Source of the DNA: an uncultured Clostridium sp. | Lineage (GTDB): Bacteria; Bacillota; Clostridia; TANB77; CAG-508 | Assembly (NCBI GenBank): GCA_930980855.1 | Contig: CAKNIZ010000002.1 | Span: forward strand, 38,036 to 102,035 | DNA: 64,000 nucleotides | Direction of reading: 5' to 3' | Part shown: positions 51,832 to 59,181 of the stretch, piece after piece | Layout: every line of letters begins with the position of its first letter | Position numbering within the stretch: position 1 is the stretch's first letter | Notes under the pieces: model-generated | Databases searched by the model: none | The model's input: the letters and a program-made list of their open reading frames with translations, nothing else | Told to the model about the DNA's origin: nothing | Made by a program: the position numbers and the translations under genes

Positions 51832-51860
51832 TTGATTTTTTCTTCAAAATATGGTATAAT
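51832..51860 (+). promoter_or_regulatory. Promoter of the antitoxin-fic unit
   Basis: TTGATT and TATAAT with a 17-base spacer, 28 bases before the antitoxin ATG. Confidence 0.65.
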
Positions 51861-51887
51861 ATTATTGTGTTTTGAAGGAGAAAAAAT

Positions 51888-52055
51888 ATGAATTTTGAAG
51901 AAAAATTTAATTTAGATATTGAAAATTTAAAGAATGATTTAGCTATTGAAAATATGTATATTACTGATGATGATATTTCTATGCTAAAGAAAGTATCAAC
52001 CAATGAAATTACTATGAATCAAGCTATCAATGATATTATAAAAGGAGATTTATAA
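51888..52055 (+). CDS. VbhA-like Fic antitoxin, inhibitory motif diverged
   Basis: 55 residues (MNFEEKFNLDIENLKNDLAI... ending NDIIKGDL), with AAGGAG upstream and TAATG overlap with fic. The order of features, N-terminal helix, LAIENMYITDDDIS turn, then KKVSTNEITMNQAINDIIKG, matches VbhA-type class I antitoxins (a helix blocking the Fic ATP site, followed by a dimer helix). The inhibitory S/T-x-x-x-E-G/N motif is replaced: the positions after LA read IENMYI. This suggests loss of the inhibitory contacts. It is too short for usual gene calling. Confidence 0.72.
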   Translation: MNFEEKFNLDIENLKNDLAIENMYITDDDISMLKKVSTNEITMNQAINDIIKGDL

Positions 52056-52649
52056 TGTTTGAATTATATGAAGCTGTTAATTCAATATATTGCTATCCTG
52101 ATAGCGATGTTCTTGTAAACAAACTAAATATTCACGATAACAATAAGCTTTCTACTTTAGAGAGAAAGCTTGTATTGTTGAAATTATATGATTTAAGACA
52201 GAATAAAAAGATTGGAAAATTCGATATTTATCATTTTCTTTCTATTCATAAGTATTTATTTGAAGATATATACCCTTTTGCTGGAAAGATTAGGTCTGAA
52301 GATATTGCCAAAGATAGTTTTCGCTTTGCAAAATGGGAATATATTGAAGACCAATTGAATGAGCTTCTTGCGAAATTTAGTAAAGATAATTTAAAAAATT
52401 TATCCAAAGAAGAAATTTCAAAAAAACTTGCTTATTATATGTCTGAACTTAATGTATTACATCCTTTTAGAGAAGGAAACGGAAGAACTATTAGGGAATT
52501 TATAAGACAATTAGCATATGTTAACCGGATATTTACTTGAAATAAAGGAAGTAAACCCTCAAGAAATGCTAACTGCATGTATTGAGTCAGTAGTTGATAC
52601 TACCCATTTAGAAAAAATTTTATATAACTGTTTGAAAGAGATAGATTAA
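52055..52649 (+). pseudogene. Fic-domain toxin (AMPylase), frameshifted near the C-terminus
   Basis: The open frame runs 161 residues and contains a complete Fic motif HPFREGNGRTIR (136-147) plus FHKYLF-like SIHKYLFEDIYPFAGKIR at 63-80. It stops shortly after the motif, at LAYVNRIFT. Dropping one C of the CC at 52525-52526 continues NGYLLEIKEVNPQEMLTACI to a natural end at 52647-52649 (KEID), restoring a usual-length Fic C-terminus. Fic enzymes transfer AMP (or other groups) to target proteins. The frame change plus the altered antitoxin suggests an inactive or inactivating module, or a sequencing error. Confidence 0.75.
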
Positions 52650-52669
52650 TCTACCTCTTTCTCTTTTTT
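52635..52669 (+). terminator. Terminator of the fic unit
   Basis: Imperfect stem AAAGAGATAGAT / ATCTACCTCTTT with a short loop, then CTCTTTTTTTC on the plus strand. Confidence 0.65.
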
Positions 52670-53251
52670 TCTTATACATCTTTTTTTATAGTTCTTTCCC
52701 ATTCTCTCTTTGATGAATTTATGAAAATCTTCTTCTCTTCCCTTTTTAAAGCTATCTTTTCTCATTATATGGCAATTTTTCTTTGTTGTAAAAATATAAT
52801 AATAATCCTTTGCTTCATATATTGCTTCTAAATAGTCATATACTCTTTCAGTTTCTCCATATTTATTTACAATAACGACTTTGCTATTATCAAAATAATA
52901 GTCATTTAAAAGATTTGATATATCTTCTGAATAAATTTTTACCATGCTTTTCTTATCATATTTTTGTGTTTTAAATGCGGACATCCAAAAGCAAATTCCT
53001 ATTCCTATTAGTATTATACTCGTAATAATATTTCCTACAATTCCTAAAAAATATTCGTTTCCATGTATTAAAAAATTAATTGCAATTATTATAAGTAATA
53101 ATCCACATATTAGAAATGAATAGAAATCAAATCTATTAACTCTTCTAGCATAAAATTTATAGAATTTATTAATTATTTCTTCACTCATTACCGTAGTATT
53201 CACAAACCTAGCTTCTTTTTCTCTTTGTTTCTTTATATTTTCTTTTCCCAT
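52646..53251 (-). CDS. YcxB-like membrane protein
   Basis: 201 residues: charged N-terminus with basic region (MGKENIKKQREKEARF), two membrane helices (about 43-62 and 70-89), then a soluble C-terminal domain with KVVIVNKYGETERVYDYLEA, YYYIFTTKKNCHIMRKDSF and GREEDFHKFIKER, the pattern of the YcxB-like family (PF14317). Function unknown; likely a cytoplasmic sensor or regulatory domain tied to the membrane. Convergent with the fic gene and overlapping its end by a few bases. Confidence 0.75.
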   Translation of the reverse strand: MGKENIKKQREKEARFVNTTVMSEEIINKFYKFYARRVNRFDFYSFLICGLLLIIIAINFLIHGNEYFLGIVGNIITSIILIGIGICFWMSAFKTQKYDKKSMVKIYSEDISNLLNDYYFDNSKVVIVNKYGETERVYDYLEAIYEAKDYYYIFTTKKNCHIMRKDSFKKGREEDFHKFIKERMGKNYKKRCIRKKEKEVD

Positions 53252-53344
53252 TTTTATCCTCTTTCATTTTTTATTTTATATTCCTTATTTTGACATAATT
53301 TGACAATATTTTCAACAGTTTTTTCGTCGTTTTTGATTAAACAT

Positions 53345-53375
53345 GAAAAAAGAGGCAAATGTCTGAATTTGCCTC
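53345..53375 (-). terminator. Terminator of pyk
   Basis: Perfect 9-bp stem GAGGCAAAT / ATTTGCCTC, six-base loop, followed by TTTTTTC on the minus strand. Confidence 0.92.
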
Positions 53376-53385
53376 AAAATTCCAA

Positions 53386-54828
53386 CTATATTTTCATTAC
53401 TCCACCAATTACTTGACTTTCTTTTTCTAATGGAAGTATTTTGTTACCACCTGCAATAACGATTTTATCTCCTTTTTCGATGATTCCTTTTGCTTCTAGT
53501 TCTGTAATTCCTTTTCCAATTGTTGTATCAATATCTTTTTGTGCTTCTACATATACTGGATAAGTATTTGATGTTACAGATAATTTATTGAATGTTTTTT
53601 CATCGTCTGTTATTGCTATTACTGGGCAAGCTGGTTTTAATCCTGCTAATATGTTAGCTGTATCTCCTGTATGAGTATATGCTATGATTGCATCAGCTTC
53701 TACATCTTTTGCAGTAACACATGCTGAATATGCTATATTTGCTTTTAAGTCTGATTTATTAGCTGTGCATCCTTTATTAGTAAATCTTTTCCAGTAATTT
53801 ATATTTCCTTCGATTGCTTTAGATATTCTATCCATTACTTCAATACATTGTACAGGATATTTTCCCATTGCACATTCTCCAGAAAGCATAATTGCTCCTG
53901 TCAAGTCATATACGGCATTTGCAACGTCGCTTACTTCAGCTCTTGTTGGTCTTGGATTTGATGTCATTGATTCTAACATTTGTGTTGCTGTAATAACTGG
54001 TTTTCCTACTTCATTACATCTCTTAATGAAATGTTTTTGAACTATCGGAACTTGTTCCATTGGAATTTCTACACCCATGTCTCCACGAGCAACCATGATA
54101 CCATCTGAAAGAGCTAGGATTTCTTCAAAGTTATCTATACCTTCTTGGCTTTCTATTTTTGAAATAATTCCAACTTTTTCTCCACCATTATCATTTAATA
54201 GTTTTCTTATTTGATTTACATCGTCTGCTCTTCTTATGAAAGATGCTGCGATGTAATCAAATCCTGCTTTGATACCATTTGTTATATCGTCGATATCTTT
54301 TTGTGCTAGAGCTGGTAATTCAAGTTTAACACCTGGTATATTCATTGTTTTTCTTGAACCTAATCTTGCTGTATTTAAAGCCTTACAAACTATATCTTTT
54401 CCATCAATAGCTGTTACTTCAAATTCTAAAGCTCCATCATCAACTAATATTCTTGATCCTATTTTTACATCTTTGTATAAGTCTTTATAGCTAATTGTTG
54501 TTTTTGTGTTGTTTCCAAGAATGTCGTCATGAACAAATGTAAATGTTTGTCCTTCTTCTATTGTAACTTTTTCGTCTCCAGTTTCTAATTTTCCAGTTCT
54601 TATTTCTGGTCCTTTTGTGTCTAATACTAAAGCTACTGGTCTATTTAAAGCTTTTCTAACCTTTTTTATAGTTTCAATCTTTACTTTGTTTTCTTCGTAT
54701 CCACCATGTGAAAAGTTGATTCTTGTAACATTTAATCCTGCATTCATTAATTTTGTTAGCATTTCTTCACTTTCACTAGCAGGTCCTATAGTTCCTACGA
54801 TTTTAGTTTTTCTAATTACTTCTTTCAT
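53386..54828 (-). CDS. pyk: Pyruvate kinase
   Basis: Transfers phosphate from phosphoenolpyruvate to ADP, the ATP-forming last step of glycolysis. 480 residues: TIM-barrel with TKIVGTIGPASESEEML, INFSHGGYEENK, LDTKGPEIRTG, ISKIESQEGIDNFEE, GIMVARGDMGVEIP and ITATQMLESMTSNPRPTRAE; B-domain (70-170); C-terminal allosteric domain with DAIIAYTHTGDTANILAGLK. The extra PEP-utilising C-terminal domain found in Bacillus enzymes is absent, and the tail ends IIAGGNKILPL. It has GGAGGAG upstream and its own terminator. Confidence 0.98.
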   Translation of the reverse strand: MKEVIRKTKIVGTIGPASESEEMLTKLMNAGLNVTRINFSHGGYEENKVKIETIKKVRKALNRPVALVLDTKGPEIRTGKLETGDEKVTIEEGQTFTFVHDDILGNNTKTTISYKDLYKDVKIGSRILVDDGALEFEVTAIDGKDIVCKALNTARLGSRKTMNIPGVKLELPALAQKDIDDITNGIKAGFDYIAASFIRRADDVNQIRKLLNDNGGEKVGIISKIESQEGIDNFEEILALSDGIMVARGDMGVEIPMEQVPIVQKHFIKRCNEVGKPVITATQMLESMTSNPRPTRAEVSDVANAVYDLTGAIMLSGECAMGKYPVQCIEVMDRISKAIEGNINYWKRFTNKGCTANKSDLKANIAYSACVTAKDVEADAIIAYTHTGDTANILAGLKPACPVIAITDDEKTFNKLSVTSNTYPVYVEAQKDIDTTIGKGITELEAKGIIEKGDKIVIAGGNKILPLEKESQVIGGVMKI

Positions 54829-54973
54829 TATTTTTTCTCCTCCTTACACGTAATTTCAATTATATCATTATGTTGCACATTTTTCAACACTTTTATTATA
54901 TTTTTGTTACAAAAATTTACAAAATATATAGTACGGAAAATTAATAAAATCCGTACTACATATATATTACTCA

Positions 54974-57553
54974 TTATTCAGTTATCCATTTTATTAATCC
55001 CAAGTTCATAGAATTTAATAACATTTTAGTCTTTGGCACTACTCTAAATGTATAACCGTAATCTCCTCCTGATTTTAGCTCTATTTTTGCTGCAAATTTA
55101 TGTTCTAGATTTACCTCATCACTTTCTACTAATTTCATTGGTATTACTTGAATATCATCTACTACACCGTTTTCTGTAATCTTTCCATAATATACCTCAG
55201 CTTCTATATTTTCTATATCAATTAGTTCGTTTGGTAATTTTACATAGCAATTTACATCAATTTTGTTTCCAGCATCAACTGTGATATTGTCATAATTGCT
55301 GTCGTCTTGTCTAATTTTTATTTTATCCCAGTTGCTGTATAATTTTTCTTTCCATTCATTATATCTTGTTACTTTTGCTAAATCTTTATAATATTTATTA
55401 TGCAAATCGCAAAGTGGAATATATATGTCTTTTGTATAGTCTTCTAACATTCTTGATGTGCTAAATCTACCTGCATTTGATTCTATAGTATTTTTCATCA
55501 TTCTAACCCATGTATCAGAAAAACCTTGTTCATTTTTTTCATAGTACATTGGAATTATTTTATTTTCTAGTGTATCATAGATACTATTGCTATCTGCTTC
55601 ATCTTGAGCATCATAACTTTGGTATTTTGCATTTGTTCCTATTGTCCATCCGTTTTTCTGATTATATCCTTCAGCCCACCATCCGTCTAATACGCTAAAG
55701 TTTATTACTCCATTTATTGCTGCTTTTTGTCCACTTGTTCCAGAAGCTTCTAATGGTCTTCTCGGATTGTTAAGCCATACGTCTACTCCTGAAATTAAAT
55801 ATCTTGACATTCCTATATTGTAATTTTCTAATATGAATACTTTGCCTTTAAACTGTGGTTTTAATGATATATCATGGATAAATCTTATTAAGTCTTGTCC
55901 TTCTTTATCGTTTGGATGTGCCTTTCCTGCAAATATAATTTGAATTGGCTTATTTTTTTCATTAAATATTTGAGTTATTCTTTCTAGGTCTCTAAATATT
56001 AATGTTGCTCTTTTATATGTTGCAAATCTTCTTGCGAACCCTATTGTAAGAGCGTTAGGGTCTAAATTTCCTACCATGGCTTCTATATCATCATAAGAAT
56101 AATTAGATCTTCTAAGTCTTTCTATTGTAGATGTTTTAACTATTTTTAGTAGTTTTTCTTTTCTTGATTGGTGTATTTCCCATAACTTTTTATCTGGTAT
56201 TTTATCTATGTTTTTCCAAACATCATCATTTTGAATATCATCTTGCCAATATGGCTCTAGATATTCATTATATAAATCTTTTACTGTTGGAGCTAACCAA
56301 GAACAAGTATGAACTCCATTTGTAACATAATCTATTGGAGATTCGTTTGATGGTATGTCTGGCCAAACATTTGAGAATAATTCTCTTGATACTGCTCCAT
56401 GTAATTTACTAACTCCATTTTTCTTTCCAGCAATTTTAAGTGCTAATATTCCCATGTTAAAGCCAGATGTATTAATTTCGGCATTTGGCTCCATTCCTAG
56501 TTTCAAGAATTCTTCTCTAGTTAGTCCTAATCTATCCCAATAACCGTTAAAGTATTTTTCTACTAAACTCATAGGAAATATATCATTTCCTGCTGGAACT
56601 GGTGTATGTGTTGTAAATGCTGTCATTGAAGATACAATATCTCTTGCTAGTTCAAAAGACACTTCTTTATATTTCATAATATTTTTTATAAGTTCAAGTG
56701 TTAAGAATGATGAATGACCTTCGTTCATATGATATACTGTTGGATTTAATCCTAGAGTATATAATAAGTTAACTCCTCCCATTCCAAGAACTATTTCTTG
56801 CCTTATTCTCATTTCTTGGTCTCCACCATATAGTGTTGAAGTTATACTTCTATATTCTTGTATATTCTCATCTATATCTGAATCCATTAAGTATAATGTA
56901 TTTCTTCCTACTTTTATCTGCCATACTTTTAAGTATAGTCTCTTTTTAGGAAATTTTAAATAAATTAATAAATCTTTTCCTTCATGGTCTTTTACTGGTG
57001 TTATTGGAAGAAGTGATATATCTATTGCATGATATTCTGTTTCTTGCTGTCCATACCCATTAATTTTTTGATGGAAATATCCAGTTTTATATAAAAGCCC
57101 TATACCAATAAGAGGTATTCCCATGTCACTGCTTGATTTCATGTGGTCACCAGATAATATTCCAAGACCACCTGAATATATTGGAATAGTTTCATCTAAA
57201 CCATATTCGGCTGAAAAATATGCAATCAAATCATTAGTGTTATTTGGATAATTTTTCTTAAACCATGTATCTTTACTATTCATGTAGTCATTAAAATCTT
57301 TTACTACCTTGTCATATTCTTTCAAGAATTCACTATCTTTTGCTGCTTCTTCAAGTTTTTCTTGAGATACTAATTTAAGAAATTTAACAGGATTTTTTCC
57401 TACACTTTCCCATAAATCTATATCTAAAATTTTAAATAGTTTCAAGAATTCTGTATTCCATGACCACCAAAGATTATATGAAATATCATATAATTTTGAT
57501 ATTCTCTTTGGTAATTGTGGTCTTACTGTTATTTTATTAAATACATAAGACAT
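54974..57553 (-). CDS. glgP: Alpha-glucan (glycogen/maltodextrin) phosphorylase, long type
   Basis: 859 residues of family GT35. Removes glucose-1-phosphate from alpha-1,4 glucans using phosphate and pyridoxal-5'-phosphate. N-terminal DUF3417 domain (ISYNLWWSWNTEFLKLFK) marks the AgpA/Thermotoga-type subfamily; catalytic core with SAEYGLDETIPIYSGGLGIL, MNEGHSSFLTLELI, TAFTTHTPVPAGNDIF, FARRFATYKRATLI and the PLP-region EASGTSGQKAAINGVINFSV. A C-terminal beta domain (about 760-859) ends with YGYTFRVVPKTKML. Product feeds glycolysis via phosphoglucomutase. Repeat copy B lies between it and the next gene upstream. Confidence 0.96.
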   Translation of the reverse strand: MSYVFNKITVRPQLPKRISKLYDISYNLWWSWNTEFLKLFKILDIDLWESVGKNPVKFLKLVSQEKLEEAAKDSEFLKEYDKVVKDFNDYMNSKDTWFKKNYPNNTNDLIAYFSAEYGLDETIPIYSGGLGILSGDHMKSSSDMGIPLIGIGLLYKTGYFHQKINGYGQQETEYHAIDISLLPITPVKDHEGKDLLIYLKFPKKRLYLKVWQIKVGRNTLYLMDSDIDENIQEYRSITSTLYGGDQEMRIRQEIVLGMGGVNLLYTLGLNPTVYHMNEGHSSFLTLELIKNIMKYKEVSFELARDIVSSMTAFTTHTPVPAGNDIFPMSLVEKYFNGYWDRLGLTREEFLKLGMEPNAEINTSGFNMGILALKIAGKKNGVSKLHGAVSRELFSNVWPDIPSNESPIDYVTNGVHTCSWLAPTVKDLYNEYLEPYWQDDIQNDDVWKNIDKIPDKKLWEIHQSRKEKLLKIVKTSTIERLRRSNYSYDDIEAMVGNLDPNALTIGFARRFATYKRATLIFRDLERITQIFNEKNKPIQIIFAGKAHPNDKEGQDLIRFIHDISLKPQFKGKVFILENYNIGMSRYLISGVDVWLNNPRRPLEASGTSGQKAAINGVINFSVLDGWWAEGYNQKNGWTIGTNAKYQSYDAQDEADSNSIYDTLENKIIPMYYEKNEQGFSDTWVRMMKNTIESNAGRFSTSRMLEDYTKDIYIPLCDLHNKYYKDLAKVTRYNEWKEKLYSNWDKIKIRQDDSNYDNITVDAGNKIDVNCYVKLPNELIDIENIEAEVYYGKITENGVVDDIQVIPMKLVESDEVNLEHKFAAKIELKSGGDYGYTFRVVPKTKMLLNSMNLGLIKWITE

Positions 57554-57682
57554 TGTTATTTCCTCCTTAGTTTTTTTGTATCTTAAGTTAAGTATGATTA
57601 TATTATCTACTAACTATATTTATTTGTCAAATGGTTTTGAAAAAATTTTTAATATTGATAGAACTCATAATTATTATTTTTA

Positions 57683-57804
57683 AAAATTGTATATTTGAAA
57701 CTTCGCAGTTCTGCGTGAGCGTTCAAACGAGCCGAAAGGATTTCGGCGAAGTGCGTTTGGAGCAAAGCGACCGCAAGGAACCAGAAGTTCAAATATACAA
57801 TTTT
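57683..57804. repeat. Dispersed hairpin repeat, copy B
   Basis: 122 bases; arms AAAATTGTATATTTGAA and complement, core nearly identical to copy A but with apical GCCGAAA/TTTCGGC in place of GCTGGAA/TTCCAGC, a compensatory change. It lies 20 bases downstream of the radical SAM gene stop. Confidence 0.85.
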
Positions 57805-57824
57805 ATTAAATCAATAATAGTCTA

Positions 57825-58724
57825 TCATTTATAATAGCATCCTTGAACTAAATCCTTTTCATTCATAATTTTATCTAATCCATTTAGTACCCACTTTTTG
57901 TGTAGATTCCAGTCAGGAGCTACTAATAAGTCTTTTGGTGCATCTCCTGTTATTCTATGAATTATAATATTTTTATTAATATGTGTTATAACATAAAGTA
58001 GATTTTCTAAATAATAATCTAATGTTATTGGTTCATATTTTCCATCTTTATACCATTTTTCAAGTAAAGTTCCTTTTACAATATATGTCGAATGTATTTT
58101 GATTCCATTAATATTTAATGTATTTATATATTTAACGGTTTTCTCTATATCTTTTTGAGTTCCATTTGGCAAACCTAGCATTATGTGAACTACTACATTT
58201 ATTCCCGCTTCATTAAGTATAGTTACTGCTTTTGTAAATGTATTTAAATCATATCCTCTATTTATTAATCTAGCTATATCATCATTTGCGGTTTGAAGCC
58301 CAAGTTCTACAGTAACGTCTAATTTATTTTTATATGTTTTTAATAATTCTATAACCTCTGTATTTATGCAATCCGGCCTGGTTGCAATGTCTATTCCCAC
58401 TATTCTTTCATCTATAATGCTACTATCATATTTTTCTTTTAAATTTTGAATAGTATCATAAGTATTTGTAAAGTTTTGAAAATACACAATAAATTTATTT
58501 GCTCTTTCTCCTCTATAGCTTTGTAAATGTTCTTTTACTTGCTCTGGAATAGATTTTAATTTTAAATGTTCTCCTGAACCTCTACTACTACAGAAAATGC
58601 ACCCTCCACTAGAGACTTTTCCATCTCTGTTAGGGCATGTAAATCCTCCATCTACTGGTATTTTTAATGTTCTTTCTCCAAATTTCTCTTTTAAATATGT
58701 ATTTAAATGTCTATATCTTTCCAT
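57825..58724 (-). CDS. Radical SAM protein of the TIGR01212/YhcC type
   Basis: 299 residues. Cysteine motif CPNRDGKVSSGGCIFCSS near residues 29-46 holds the 4Fe-4S cluster that cleaves S-adenosylmethionine; further blocks are YFQNFTNTYDT, IDIATRPDCIN, TVELGLQTANDDIARLINRG and HIMLGLPNGTQKD, all features of this COG1242 family related to Elp3. Substrate unknown, with RNA or biotin-related roles guessed in the literature. Start ATG has AGGTGA upstream. A small Cys-rich gene is encoded just upstream on the same strand. Confidence 0.92.
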   Translation of the reverse strand: MERYRHLNTYLKEKFGERTLKIPVDGGFTCPNRDGKVSSGGCIFCSSRGSGEHLKLKSIPEQVKEHLQSYRGERANKFIVYFQNFTNTYDTIQNLKEKYDSSIIDERIVGIDIATRPDCINTEVIELLKTYKNKLDVTVELGLQTANDDIARLINRGYDLNTFTKAVTILNEAGINVVVHIMLGLPNGTQKDIEKTVKYINTLNINGIKIHSTYIVKGTLLEKWYKDGKYEPITLDYYLENLLYVITHINKNIIIHRITGDAPKDLLVAPDWNLHKKWVLNGLDKIMNEKDLVQGCYYK

Positions 58725-58780
58725 AATTTCACCTATTTAGACTTTAACATATTTAAGATGATTTGGCAATAAAATATGTG

Positions 58781-58927
58781 TTATCTTGAACAACAGCATC
58801 CAAAGTTAGTAAATAATAATAGGAAAACTATTAAAAAGAACAATATTTCATTGTTTCCTGAACAGCAACTACTAAAAAATCCTCCATTATTACAGCCACA
58901 TCCACAGCTACTTAATCCATCATTCAT
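58781..58927 (-). CDS. Small Cys-rich protein with one membrane helix (spore-type)
   Basis: 48 residues. N-terminus SSCGCGCNNGG and FFSSCCSGNN, a hydrophobic segment NEILFFLIVFLLLFTNF, and end GCCCSR. AAGGAAGG precedes the ATG. Tiny proteins with a Gly/Cys head and the NEILFFLI-type helix are common in spore-forming clostridia and are often annotated as YjcZ-like or sporulation membrane peptides; the assignment here is by pattern only. Missed by length-based gene finding. Nine Cys in 48 residues suggest metal binding or cross-linking. Confidence 0.68.
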   Translation of the reverse strand: MNDGLSSCGCGCNNGGFFSSCCSGNNEILFFLIVFLLLFTNFGCCCSR

Positions 58928-58963
58928 AAAAACCTTCCTTTCTAAGCAAATATATATTTACAC

Positions 58964-59089
58964 TTTACGCTTTATATAATACTTGTATATTTAAGATTTC
59001 GCAGTTTCGCGCAGCTTGGAGCGCATGCGACAGTAAGAAACAAGAAATCCTAGAATATACAATTAAAATAATTAATATTAAAGCGTAAA
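58964..59089. repeat. Dispersed hairpin repeat, copy D
   Basis: 126 bases. Outer arms TTTACGCTTTA / TAAAGCGTAAA, inner arms CTTGTATATTTAAGATTTC and near-complement; core GCAGTTTCGCGCAGCTTGGA and GCGACAGTAAGAAAC. It fills the gap between the divergent Cys-rich and U32 genes. No other feature seen there except promoters. Confidence 0.8.
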
Positions 59090-59181
59090 TGCTATATTCA
59101 CTTATTCTTTTTTCTATCATATAGTATGCATTTTATCTTTTTTGTGTTACAATATTTATGAAAAATTTTTTGGAGGATATT

